Assembly (NCBI RefSeq): GCF_014284305.1
Contig: NZ_JACOFW010000020.1
Span: forward strand, 1 to 64,000
Length of the DNA stretch: 64,000 nucleotides
DNA from: Affinundibacterium seohonense
GTDB taxonomy: Bacteria; Pseudomonadota; Gammaproteobacteria; Burkholderiales; Burkholderiaceae_D
Reading direction: 5' to 3'
Below the pieces are notes generated by a model. The model did no database searches and was not told the origin of the DNA. It saw nothing but the letters and a program-made list of their open reading frames with translations. Position 1 is the stretch's first letter, and each line of letters starts with the position of its first letter. This document shows positions 9,653-18,341 of this stretch, in pieces. Both the position numbers and the translations under genes were made by a program.

Positions 9653-10519
9653 ATGTTGGAAATACGTCATGTCGTAAAACAATTTGGTAAAAATGTGACC
9701 GCAGTTGACGACGTTAGCTTACATCTGACGCGTGGTGTGTTGGGATTGATAGGGCACAATGGCGCTGGTAAAACAACCTTGATGCAAATGATTGCGACCC
9801 TCACCAAACCGACCAGTGGTGAAATTATTTTTCAAGGTGTCGATATTGTTAAATCCCCTGACGCGATTCGTACCAGACTGGGATTTTTGCCGCAAGATTT
9901 CGGTGTTTATCCAAATTTAAGTGCGCTCGAATTTATGCAATATTTCGCCGCGCTCAAGGGGGTACGTGATCCGGAACGCATACGCTATTTACTGGAACTG
10001 GTAAATTTGACTGAACATGCGCAGCGTTCAGCAGCGGCTTTCTCTGGTGGTATGCGTCGTCGTCTCGGAATTGCTCAGGCCTTATTAAATGATCCCGACA
10101 TCTTGGTGGTTGATGAGCCAACTGCAGGTTTAGATCCGGAAGAGCGCTTGCGTTTTCGAAATTTATTAAGTGAATTGGGAGCTAATAAATTAGTGATTAT
10201 GTCTACTCACATTGTGTCTGACGTTGAGAGTGTTGCCAGTGAATTGGCGATCATGCGCAATGGAAAACTGATCGGTTTTGATACGCCAGAAAACCTGATC
10301 AACCGAGCTTATGGACAGATCTGGACGGTGAAGCTAGCGAATGCCGACGTCGAGGCGATGCGTCAACGCGTTCAAGTTTTACACACTCAGCGCCAAGGCG
10401 AATTGGTGTTATTCAGAATCGCTCACGCAACACAACCTCATGCAGACGCCGAACTTGTGCAGCCTAACTTAGAGGATGCATTGATGGCGCAACGTTACTC
10501 ATTACAAGAGGTGGCATGA
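9653..10519 (+). CDS. ABC transporter ATP-binding protein
   Basis: 288 residues with all ATPase motifs in order: Walker A GHNGAGKTT, Q-loop LPQDFGVYP, signature FSGGMRRRLGIAQAL, Walker B DILVVDEPTAGLD and switch His in MSTHIVSDVES. The YPNLSALEFMQYFAALKG region resembles the drug/bacitracin-exporter (ABC-2) subfamily. It pairs with the next gene, whose start overlaps its stop (ATGA), so the two should form one inner-membrane exporter. The start at 9653 is chosen because GGGAGA lies seven bases upstream; an in-frame ATG-like codon at 9620 has no such site. The exported substrate is unknown. Confidence 0.9.
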   Translation: MLEIRHVVKQFGKNVTAVDDVSLHLTRGVLGLIGHNGAGKTTLMQMIATLTKPTSGEIIFQGVDIVKSPDAIRTRLGFLPQDFGVYPNLSALEFMQYFAALKGVRDPERIRYLLELVNLTEHAQRSAAAFSGGMRRRLGIAQALLNDPDILVVDEPTAGLDPEERLRFRNLLSELGANKLVIMSTHIVSDVESVASELAIMRNGKLIGFDTPENLINRAYGQIWTVKLANADVEAMRQRVQVLHTQRQGELVLFRIAHATQPHADAELVQPNLEDALMAQRYSLQEVA

Positions 10520-12189
10520 TGCGCGGGTCACCACTCTCCAGCAAATCAGCTGTCATGCCAGGCATTAAGGCAAATGCGTCAGCAGTCACCTTTCCCATGC
10601 AGGTTAATCGTCCGGGCATACTGCAGACACTGCATTTGTTGCAAGTGCTAGCGATGAACGAAGTTAGATTGCGCATGCGCAGACTCAGCACCTTGGTCGC
10701 CGTGATGGCGATGATCGCGATTAGCTGGGCCATGATCGTCGATCCAAAAACCGGATCGAGTTTGATGGTGATTCAGCAAGCGCGCGTGTTGTACACCAGT
10801 TCGGCTTTGGCGATGGGAAGCGCGAGTATGCTGAGTTTTTTGTTGGCCTTGATTGGTTTCTTCTTGGTGCGTGGCAGGATAGTCGAAGATATTCGCAGTG
10901 GGATTGGCTGTGTAATCGCTGCCACACCGGTCAGCAATAGTTTGTTTCTATTTAGTCGCTGGCTTGGTGGTGTAATTTATATGTTGGCATTAATCATGGT
11001 GGCGATGTGTTCCATTATGGTGTTACATGCCATGCGAGGTGATGGGCCGATTCAAGTCTTGGTCTACTTACAGACCTATTTATTAGTCTTGGGGCCGATG
11101 ATCGTTTTCGCTGTCAGTGCTGCGATTTTATTTGATAGTGTTCCACTCTTAATGGGTAAAGCTGGCGACTTCATTTATTTCATCTCTTGGATGTTCCAGC
11201 TATCGATTATTGCGAAGATAGAAGAAATGAGTGCTGGCTCTTTGTCACCCTGGTTGTTAATGGATTTTAGTGGCTTGGTGAGTACGATTGTGGTTTTGAA
11301 AACGCATTTCTTAACCAATCACTTTTCACTTGGTTCCAGTACCTTTGATCCATTAGTTGTGCCGATTGCTTTGCCCGTCAACTTGTGGTCTTGGCAAATG
11401 TTCATATTGCGTCTTTCTGCAGCTGGATTAGCCTTAACACTTTTATTGCCAGCCGTCCTATTGTTACATCGCTTTTCACCAGATAGAGTAAAGCAGTCAC
11501 ATGCTAGAAAACGTCGCTCACCTCTGGAAATATTGAACAACTGGACCCGCCCATTAGCTAAACATGTACAACCTCTTTTTATGTGGGCGGCACGTTCGTC
11601 GAATTTTATGGGACAAGTGATTGCCGATATTGCACTGACTTTAGTGAATGCACCGTTCGCTATTATCGCTTTAGTTGTGTTGACGGGGCTTGCTGCAGTA
11701 TGCAATCTCAAAGCAATACCAGGATTGACTGTGTTTGCCGTGGCATTTTGGGGCGTCTTAATTAGTGATAACAGTACGCGTGATTTTCAAGCCGCGATTG
11801 AAGGCATGACTGGTGCTGTAAGAGGTGGTGCTGTACGTCGCTATTGTAGGCAATTGCTAGCGACAATCGTTCTAGGTCTGCTTTTTACTGGCGTGATTAT
11901 TTTTCGCTTAAGTTTTGTAACTCCCTTGTTTGCTTTGGCTCTGTTGGTTGGCATCATTAGTATTGCGGCTTTGGCCAACAGTTTGGGAAAACTGACCAAT
12001 ACGCCAAAAACATTTATGTCGCTGTATTTGTTCACCGTGTATATCTCAACCCAAGCAGATAAAGCGGTCATGCTGGATATTTTTGGGTTTAATCAGGTCA
12101 CAACACTAGCGAATGTCATGATGCAATCGGAAATTGCGCTTACTGCGATTGTCCTTGGCTACATTTATACCCGTTGGAAAGCAGCTTAA
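10516..12189 (+). CDS. ABC-2 type transporter permease
   Basis: 557 residues, strongly hydrophobic, with about a dozen predicted membrane segments in two blocks (about residues 60-330 and 375-555) separated by a basic cytoplasmic loop near 340-360 (SHARKRRSPLE). It begins on the ATGA overlap with the ATPase gene, preceded by AGAGGTGG, so the two are translationally coupled. The first 45 residues are polar, which is long for such permeases; a later start is possible. Homologues of this kind sometimes carry a C-terminal M1 peptidase domain, which is absent here. Substrate unknown. Confidence 0.8.
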   Translation: MMRGSPLSSKSAVMPGIKANASAVTFPMQVNRPGILQTLHLLQVLAMNEVRLRMRRLSTLVAVMAMIAISWAMIVDPKTGSSLMVIQQARVLYTSSALAMGSASMLSFLLALIGFFLVRGRIVEDIRSGIGCVIAATPVSNSLFLFSRWLGGVIYMLALIMVAMCSIMVLHAMRGDGPIQVLVYLQTYLLVLGPMIVFAVSAAILFDSVPLLMGKAGDFIYFISWMFQLSIIAKIEEMSAGSLSPWLLMDFSGLVSTIVVLKTHFLTNHFSLGSSTFDPLVVPIALPVNLWSWQMFILRLSAAGLALTLLLPAVLLLHRFSPDRVKQSHARKRRSPLEILNNWTRPLAKHVQPLFMWAARSSNFMGQVIADIALTLVNAPFAIIALVVLTGLAAVCNLKAIPGLTVFAVAFWGVLISDNSTRDFQAAIEGMTGAVRGGAVRRYCRQLLATIVLGLLFTGVIIFRLSFVTPLFALALLVGIISIAALANSLGKLTNTPKTFMSLYLFTVYISTQADKAVMLDIFGFNQVTTLANVMMQSEIALTAIVLGYIYTRWKAA

Positions 12190-12244
12190 GCAAAGTTCTT
12201 TACCCACCTTGGATGGAAATGTGTGCTGCGATCGCAAGAGCTTT

Positions 12245-12313
12245 ACTAAAGTGTCGTAAAATATTGTCTCAGATTAATATTTAAACAATGACAGAACACA
12301 CTTTAGTGTTTTT
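12245..12313 (+). terminator. Inverted repeat with T-tract after the ABC permease gene
   Basis: ACTAAAGTGT at 12245-12254 is repeated inverted as ACACTTTAGT at 12298-12307, followed by GTTTTTC. The 10-bp arms are perfect, but the 43-base spacer is long. It may be a weak terminator for the ABC operon or a regulatory element ahead of the PilZ gene. Confidence 0.35.
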
Positions 12314-12348
12314 CTCCGTGATTTGTAGCCCATTGAAACCCCACCAAC

Positions 12349-12711
12349 ATGATAGAACTGCGTAGAAGCCCAAGAATTAATGTGACCTGGCGCGGCATGA
12401 TTAAGCTCGCTGAAGGTCATATTTTGCCGATACGCGCCATTAACGTGTCCGCCACGGGCGTATTAATCTTAAGCCCACAAGCCTTGATGATCGATAAAGA
12501 GTTTCAATGTATGCTGGAAATCCCCCATATTGGACAAGGTAGCACGGAACTTTATAAGGTCCCCTGCAAAATCGCCATCCTGCATTCAATTTTGAGTGGT
12601 GATGCTTTCCGCATTGGCGTGCGTTTTGTTGAAATTGCTGAATTGCATCGAGATTTACTGAATGCCTGGGTATCGCTAGCCAGTAAGCTTGATCCTCCAA
12701 AAAATGCCTAA
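12349..12711 (+). CDS. PilZ domain protein, putative c-di-GMP receptor
   Basis: 120 residues consisting of a single PilZ domain. Both c-di-GMP binding motifs are present: RRSPR at residues 5-9 (RxxxR) and NVSATG at 32-37 ([D/N]xSxxG). The protein should therefore bind c-di-GMP, unlike the non-binding type IV pilus PilZ. It probably acts in the cytoplasm as an adaptor affecting motility, attachment or polysaccharide secretion; its target cannot be told from context. It stands alone between the ABC exporter genes and the cobalamin riboswitch. No clear Shine-Dalgarno sequence precedes the ATG. Confidence 0.85.
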   Translation: MIELRRSPRINVTWRGMIKLAEGHILPIRAINVSATGVLILSPQALMIDKEFQCMLEIPHIGQGSTELYKVPCKIAILHSILSGDAFRIGVRFVEIAELHRDLLNAWVSLASKLDPPKNA

Positions 12712-12861
12712 TATCTCCCTTGTATTCACAAGCAATATTTGATCTGGAATGATCTTTAATGGTTTGTTTTGCCCGAGTTTGACAGCGTTGTCGATTTTTT
12801 GTATCGGCGGAAATAGCAGACCATCCTTGTCCAACTACCCGTTAAAGGCTAAAATGCCGCT

Positions 12862-13080
12862 GTTTTGGTGCTCGCTGACATAATCATGTCGGCGGTTAAA
12901 CGGGAAACACAATGCGATTTCGCATGCGTGTGCTGCCCCCGCAACGGTGTACAAACGCTTGGTTTTTTCGCCAAGCCAGCCATCCTTCGTAACCACTGTG
13001 CTTCGTGCATGGGAAGGTGTGATGGTGATGTTTGTCAGCCCGGATACCGGCCAAGATAAGTGAAGTATGAGGAACGGGGA
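12862..13080 (+). ncRNA. Cobalamin (AdoCbl) riboswitch
   Basis: The conserved core elements occur in order: GGTGC near 12867, GGTTAAACGGGAA near 12894, CTGCCCCCGCAACGG near 12932, CACTG with GGGAAGG near 12994-13017, and the B12 box GTCAGCCCGGATACCGGCC at 13034-13052. It lies about 230 bases upstream of btuB and heads the btuB-btuCD-cobBQ operon. Bound adenosylcobalamin should turn the operon off. The 5' and 3' borders are approximate. Confidence 0.95.
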
Positions 13081-13165
13081 TGTTCTGTAATGATTCTTCT
13101 TGCGCTGGTTTTTTTAAAAAAACTATCTCATCGAACGAGTAATTTCAGTCATTAAGAGCAAACAA

Positions 13166-13199
13166 CAGCAAGCTTGTCGTAAAGCTGCTGCTTTCTTCT
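13166..13199 (+). terminator. Possible expression-platform terminator before btuB
   Basis: CAGCAAGCTT (13166-13175) pairs with AAGCTGCTG (13182-13190), with one bulged A, over a six-base loop. A pyrimidine-rich tail CTTTCTTCT follows. It lies between the riboswitch and btuB and could be the ligand-controlled terminator, though the T-tract is interrupted. Confidence 0.4.
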
Positions 13200-13310
13200 A
13201 TCCAAATCATACTTTGTATTCAAGCACACAACGGGGATCTCGGTGGCTTGCGACTTGCTATGACGTTCAATAATTTGTGTTGAACCGATAGCGCATCAAG
13301 TGATTTTATT

Positions 13311-15155
13311 ATGATTCAACAATGTAAACCTCTCAGTCTAGGTCTGGCGATTGCCGCCTGTTTTTCAACTCCTACATTCGCACAAACTGACAATACCCAA
13401 GAACAAGTCATTATTACTGCGGCACGGCAAGCGCAAGTCGCTAAAGATGTGTTGGCGGATAATGTGGTGATCACCGCAGAACAAATTCAAAGAGCTGGTG
13501 CGACTAGTATTGTCGATTTATTGCAGCAACAACGCGGCATCGAGATTTCACGCACTGGCGGCGCTGGTTCAGTGTCTTCTGTCTTTATCCGTGGGGCGGC
13601 AAATGCACAGAGCGTGGTGTTTGTCGATGGTGTTCGTATCGGTTCATCAACGACGGGTGGCGCGACTTGGAGCAGTATTCCACTATCGCAAATCGAAAGA
13701 ATAGAAATCGTGTATGGCCCACTGTCTAGTTTGTATGGCGCTGATGCCATGGGTGGCGTGATTCAGTTATTTACCAAAAAATCTGGCCCGCAATCTCGTA
13801 CTAGCTTGAATTTTGGACTGGGTAGTAACAATCTGCGAAAGTTTGAAGCGGGTGTTTTTGGCTCGTCTGCCAATGATTTTCAATATAGTTTGAACACGGC
13901 CAAAGAAAGCACCGATGGCTTTTCGGCCTCCAAACCAGCTTCGGGTCCATTTACGTACAACGCCGACAAAGATGGCTACACGCAAAAAAGTTTTAATGGT
14001 AATTTGTCTTGGAAATTGAACCCAGATTTGACGGTGGGTGTGAATTTTGTGCAGAGTACGTTGGATGTTGATTTTGATGCTGGCGCTACTCAGAGAGATT
14101 TTGGCGTGCAAAAGTTCGATAATGTCGCTACGTTTGTTCGAGGAAAATTAGCCCAAAATTGGAATTCTAGTTTGCAATTTTCACGCAACACCGACCGCGT
14201 GTTTACCGATGCTTCCTACGGCAAGAGCAATGCAGACACCATGCAACGTGGCTGGACTTGGCAAAATGATGTGAGCTTCGGTAAAGATGTCTTGCAATTT
14301 GTGGCAGAAAAACGTGAAGAAGATGTGCGTACGACGACAGCGGCTCTCAACGGTAAACGTGATACGCAGTCATATGCGTTAGCGTACGTCATGAAACAAG
14401 ATGCGCATTTAGCGAGCCTGAGTGCGCGCATGGATGATAGCTCTCAGTACGGTAGACACAATACTGGCAGTATCGCTTACGGTTATAAGTTAAGCGATGC
14501 ATTGCGCGTGAATGCCAGCTATGGAACCAGCTTCCGTGCCCCGACTTTTAATGAATTGTATTACCCATATTATGGTATTCCTTCGAATAAACCAGAGCTT
14601 GGAAAAAACACTGAAGTTGGTGTGTTTTACGATGACAGCAGTTTGCAACTAAGTGCGGTTTACTATCAAAATAAAATTACAGATTTATTGGTGTACGCAG
14701 AAAAGAAAGATTGCCCGACTGGGTTCAATTTTGGCTGTGCAGCTAACATTAATAAGGGCACACTGTCAGGCTTGACCATGGGTGTGTCGACTCGACTCGG
14801 CGCATGGAATCTGCGTACTACGATGGATATCCAAGATCCAACTGACGACACCACCGGAAAACGCTTGGCACGTCGCGCGCAACGCCATGCTAGCTTTGGC
14901 GTGGATTACCGCAGCAATGACTTGACCGTCGGTATCGAAAGTGTCGTATCAGGTGATCGCTTTGACGATGCTGCGAATAAAAATCGTTTAGGCGGCTATG
15001 GCATCGTTAATCTAGTGACGACTTATAAGATCGCTAGCGATTGGTCTTTGTTAGCACGTTGGAATAATGTGGCAAACAAAGATTATGAATTAGCGAGAAA
15101 TTATCGTACGCCAGGTTCGAACTTTTATCTTGGTCTGAGTTACGGCTATCGATAG
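13311..15155 (+). CDS. btuB: TonB-dependent vitamin B12 outer-membrane receptor
   Basis: 614 residues, the usual BtuB length. A signal peptide ends near TFAQ. A TonB-box-like EQVIITA follows, then the plug domain with IERIEIVYGPLSSLYGADAMGGVI, and a 22-strand barrel with FGTSFRAPTFNELYYP-like strands and the NVANKDYELARNYRTPG motif characteristic of BtuB. It imports cobalamin or other corrinoids across the outer membrane with TonB energy. The riboswitch directly upstream and the BtuC/BtuD genes downstream confirm the role. The C-terminus ends SYGYR rather than in the usual aromatic residue, a small oddity for barrel assembly. Confidence 0.95.
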   Translation: MIQQCKPLSLGLAIAACFSTPTFAQTDNTQEQVIITAARQAQVAKDVLADNVVITAEQIQRAGATSIVDLLQQQRGIEISRTGGAGSVSSVFIRGAANAQSVVFVDGVRIGSSTTGGATWSSIPLSQIERIEIVYGPLSSLYGADAMGGVIQLFTKKSGPQSRTSLNFGLGSNNLRKFEAGVFGSSANDFQYSLNTAKESTDGFSASKPASGPFTYNADKDGYTQKSFNGNLSWKLNPDLTVGVNFVQSTLDVDFDAGATQRDFGVQKFDNVATFVRGKLAQNWNSSLQFSRNTDRVFTDASYGKSNADTMQRGWTWQNDVSFGKDVLQFVAEKREEDVRTTTAALNGKRDTQSYALAYVMKQDAHLASLSARMDDSSQYGRHNTGSIAYGYKLSDALRVNASYGTSFRAPTFNELYYPYYGIPSNKPELGKNTEVGVFYDDSSLQLSAVYYQNKITDLLVYAEKKDCPTGFNFGCAANINKGTLSGLTMGVSTRLGAWNLRTTMDIQDPTDDTTGKRLARRAQRHASFGVDYRSNDLTVGIESVVSGDRFDDAANKNRLGGYGIVNLVTTYKIASDWSLLARWNNVANKDYELARNYRTPGSNFYLGLSYGYR

Positions 15156-15207
15156 TATCTAAAGTCACTTAGCAACAACGACGTTGTTCAATCAAGGAAA
15201 CCGTATC

Positions 15208-16224
15208 GTGTTCATTAACTCGCCAAAACGTGCTGCTACTCTCATGCTGGGAATGAGTGTGCTTGGCTTGGTGAGTTTGTTATTTGCCTGTCTAATCGGT
15301 TCGGTTTCTTTGTCTTTGAGTGAGTTACAACAGGCACTAATTGATCTCTTTCAAGGACAGACGTCTACGCTTGCCAGTAGTGTCTTGGACTTGCGACTGT
15401 CGCGGGCTTTGTCTGGCTTCGTCACTGGTGCGACCTTGGCTTTATCTGGCGTTTTGATGCAAGCATTATTACGCAATCCTTTGGCTGATCCCTATGTACT
15501 GGGTTTGTCAGGTGGCGCCTCGGTCGGCGCTTTAGCGACTATTCTCTTTTTTGGTGCTGGCGTCATGGTCGATGTCGCTGCCTTTGGTGGCTCTATCTCC
15601 GTGGCGGCTTTACTCTTCATGCTGGCGTATCGCGATCTCCGTGGTTCGGGTAGCTCAGAGGGTAGTGCGCCTCTATTGCTATTGACTGGCGTGATTGTGG
15701 CCGCAGGTTGTGGTGCTGTCGTAACCTTGCTATTGTCGATTGCGCCCGATAGTAGTCTGCGCGGTATGGTGTTTTGGATGATAGGGGATCTTTCCAATAC
15801 GCAGCCACGATATCTTTCGTGGATCATACTGTTGATCGTACTTGGCGTGATGATGAAGAATGCGCGCGCTATCAATATCGCGGCGATGCATGCGGACAAT
15901 GCTAGTACCTTAGGAATTAACATCGGGCGCTTGCGCCAAATGCTGTTTGTGTGCGCAGCTTTATTGACTGCAAGTGCAGTTAGTGCCGCAGGGAGTATCG
16001 GCTTTGTCGGCCTCATTATCCCGCATGCGTGTCGTTTTGCTTTAGGACCTGACCATCGCTTATTAATTCCCGTTGCCAGTCTTGCAGGCGGGAGTTTTTT
16101 GGTGATCGCTGACGCTTTGGCTCGCACCGTGGTGGCGCCGCAGCAGTTGCCAGTAGGTGTTATCACCGCCATCATCGGTGTGCCAGTATTTCTGATGCAA
16201 TTACATCAGTTGCGGAGAAATTGA
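15208..16224 (+). CDS. btuC: Vitamin B12 ABC transporter permease (FecCD family)
   Basis: 338 residues and about ten membrane segments, typical of FecCD/BtuC permeases. Diagnostic stretches are LRLSRALSGFVTGATLALSG, QALLRNPLADPYVLGLSGGA and GFVGLIIPHACR. It forms the inner-membrane channel for cobalamin with BtuD. I choose the GTG start at 15208 because AAGGAAA (15194-15200) sits seven bases upstream; an in-frame TTG at 15184 has no such site. It follows btuB by 52 bases. No periplasmic binding protein gene (btuF) is next to it. Confidence 0.92.
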   Translation: MFINSPKRAATLMLGMSVLGLVSLLFACLIGSVSLSLSELQQALIDLFQGQTSTLASSVLDLRLSRALSGFVTGATLALSGVLMQALLRNPLADPYVLGLSGGASVGALATILFFGAGVMVDVAAFGGSISVAALLFMLAYRDLRGSGSSEGSAPLLLLTGVIVAAGCGAVVTLLLSIAPDSSLRGMVFWMIGDLSNTQPRYLSWIILLIVLGVMMKNARAINIAAMHADNASTLGINIGRLRQMLFVCAALLTASAVSAAGSIGFVGLIIPHACRFALGPDHRLLIPVASLAGGSFLVIADALARTVVAPQQLPVGVITAIIGVPVFLMQLHQLRRN

Positions 16225-17006
16225 TGACTGCATCTACCTTATTGTCGACGCAAAACCTACATTTAAAAGCGGGTAGCAGAACGCTTTTAAGTGATTTACA
16301 GTGGGAGGTTCAGGCGGGTGAATGCTGGTGCATTATCGGTCGTAATGGCGCGGGTAAAAGCACTCTATTACGCAGCTTGGCTCGCTTGCGTGAATGTGAG
16401 TCGGGTTCAATTCAATTGCATGGCAAAGATATTCATGCTTGGAGCTTGGAAGATTTAGCCAAAGAACGTGCCTATCTTTCTCAATCACGCGTCGATGCTT
16501 TCGCATATCGCGTGATTGAGACCGTACTGAGTGCGCGTCATCCGTATCACGACACCCATTATTGGGAATCTGCGCAAGATCATGAGATTGCGATGCGTGC
16601 ATTACGTTTGTTAGACGTCGAAGAATTTGCCCAGCGTGACGTACGCAGTTTGTCTGGCGGTGAACGGCAACGCGTCGCGATTGCGGCGTTGTTAGCACAA
16701 GATGCGGCCTTATTATTGTTGGATGAGCCAGCGAATGCCCTCGATTTGAGTCATCAAGTCAGTGTCATGCAGATTTTGGCGCGTGAGTGTGTCGAGAACA
16801 ATAAGGCCGTGGTCATGGTTAGCCATGATTTGAATTTGTCGTACGGCATTGCGACCCACGCGCTTTTGATGATGCCTGATGGTTCTTATCTCTGTGGTGA
16901 GAAAGAACAGGTGATGAATGTCGCCAACCTGAGCTTGTGTTTAGCCCATCCTATCGAACGTTTTGTGCATGGCGAACAAGTGCTGTTTTTACCTCGCGCA
17001 AAATAA
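16224..17006 (+). CDS. btuD: Vitamin B12 ABC transporter ATP-binding protein
   Basis: 260 residues with Walker A GRNGAGKST, signature LSGGERQRVAIAALL, Walker B ALLLLDEPANALD and the switch His in MVSHDLN. The order and content match BtuD/FhuC-type ATPases. The ATG at 16224 overlaps the btuC stop (TGATG), so the two are coupled. It powers corrinoid import through BtuC. The FAYRVIETVLSARHPYH region is the usual contact zone for FecCD permeases. Confidence 0.92.
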   Translation: MTASTLLSTQNLHLKAGSRTLLSDLQWEVQAGECWCIIGRNGAGKSTLLRSLARLRECESGSIQLHGKDIHAWSLEDLAKERAYLSQSRVDAFAYRVIETVLSARHPYHDTHYWESAQDHEIAMRALRLLDVEEFAQRDVRSLSGGERQRVAIAALLAQDAALLLLDEPANALDLSHQVSVMQILARECVENNKAVVMVSHDLNLSYGIATHALLMMPDGSYLCGEKEQVMNVANLSLCLAHPIERFVHGEQVLFLPRAK

Positions 17007-17027
17007 ATCAACGACCCCAAAAATATC

Positions 17028-18341
17028 ATGATTGAACAAAAGGCCTTAGCGCCTGTATTAATGATCTCCGCTATCGCGTCAGGTCAGGGCAAAACCACGG
17101 TGACTGCTGCCATTGCGCGGCACTTTACGCAGCAAGGTAAGCGCGTGCGTGTTTTTAAAACCGGGGCGGATTTCATTGACCCTATGATGTTGCAACAAGC
17201 CTGCGGTGGTCCCGTGTTGTCGTTGGATTTGTGGTTAGTGGGTTTGCCAGCTTGCCGTGCATTATTGATGGAAGCTGCCCAGCAAGCCGACTTGGTGTTG
17301 ATTGAAGGTGTGATGGGGTTATACGACGGCACGCCGTCGTCTGCTGATCTAGCCAATGCGTTTGGCGTACCGGTGTTAGCGGTGATTGATGCGTCGGCAA
17401 TGGCGCAGACCGTGGGTGCAGTGGCGTTGGGTTTGCGCGATTTCGGCCCGGTGCAATTGGCGGGTGTGGTGGCGAATCGCATTGCTTCTGACGGGCATCT
17501 GAGCATGATACAAAGTGCTTTACGTGATATCCCGGTGTTAGCTAGCTTACGTCGACAAGACCAGGCACTTCCCGAACGCCATCTAGGCTTGGTGTTGCCA
17601 GACGAAGTTGGTGGCATTGACGAGATTTTGAATCGAATGGCGGCCGATGTCTCGCTGGATATCAATGCGTGGAACGCGATACCAAGAATGCATTTCACTG
17701 ACGATGAAGTTACTTTTGTCGAAGTGCCGCAGCTATTGGCGGGCAAATGTATCGCGATTGCGCGCGACGCCTCTTTTGCTTTCCTATATCCAGCCAATCT
17801 ATTGGCACTGGAGCAGATGGGTGCTGAGTTAAGGTATTTTTCTCCGCTCGCCAATCAAGCCATACCTGTTCAAGCAGATGCTCTGTATTTGCCCGGTGGC
17901 TATCCCGAATTACATGCCGAGACTTTGAGTCAAGCGCAGGATTGGTTACAGTCTTTAGCAGCTTTTCAGCAAGCGCGAAAACCTATTTACGCCGAATGCG
18001 GTGGCATGATCAGTCTGGTTGATTGCTTAATTGATCAGGCCGGAAAAGTTTGGAATATGGCGGGTTTATTGTCAGGTACGATCACCATGCAGAAACGCTT
18101 AGCGGCTTTAGGTATGCAAAGCTGGATGACGAGTTCGGGCGAGTTACGTGGACATACTTTTCACTACTCGACTTTTGATAGTCCGTTGGCGGCGTCTGCA
18201 CATACGGTCAAACAGAAAACACAGGAAAAGGGCGAAGTCATCTATCAAGTTGGCAGCCTGCAAGCGACTTATTTTCACGCTTATTTCCCATCTAATTATG
18301 CGGCGGCAGCGCGTTTGTTTTTAACCGAGAATCGTTCATGA
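17028..18341 (+). CDS. cobB: Cobyrinic acid a,c-diamide synthase
   Basis: 437 residues. The N-terminal P-loop ATPase domain shows [15 protein letters not shown] and [11 protein letters not shown]. The C-terminal class I glutamine amidotransferase domain shows [11 protein letters not shown] and the nucleophile Cys in [12 protein letters not shown]. It amidates the a and c carboxylates of cobyrinate using glutamine and ATP (also called CbiA). It lies 21 bases after btuD and overlaps cobQ by ATGA. Its presence implies that the host makes corrin itself or remodels incompletely amidated precursors, since pure B12 importers do not need this step. Confidence 0.93.
   Translation: MIEQKALAPVLMISAIASGQGKTTVTAAIARHFTQQGKRVRVFKTGADFIDPMMLQQACGGPVLSLDLWLVGLPACRALLMEAAQQADLVLIEGVMGLYDGTPSSADLANAFGVPVLAVIDASAMAQTVGAVALGLRDFGPVQLAGVVANRIASDGHLSMIQSALRDIPVLASLRRQDQALPERHLGLVLPDEVGGIDEILNRMAADVSLDINAWNAIPRMHFTDDEVTFVEVPQLLAGKCIAIARDASFAFLYPANLLALEQMGAELRYFSPLANQAIPVQADALYLPGGYPELHAETLSQAQDWLQSLAAFQQARKPIYAECGGMISLVDCLIDQAGKVWNMAGLLSGTITMQKRLAALGMQSWMTSSGELRGHTFHYSTFDSPLAASAHTVKQKTQEKGEVIYQVGSLQATYFHAYFPSNYAAAARLFLTENRS

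Noticed and set aside
12865-13059. Open frame of 64 codons inside the cobalamin riboswitch
   Set aside because: The sequence is explained by the conserved RNA core; the frame is accidental.
15492-16175. Open frame of 227 codons on the minus strand
   Set aside because: It lies wholly antisense to btuC, whose protein is clearly conserved. The antisense product is rich in Pro, Thr and Lys and matches no family.
17084-17854. Open frame of 256 codons on the minus strand
   Set aside because: Antisense to cobB, which has all family motifs. The composition of the antisense product is that of a shadow frame.
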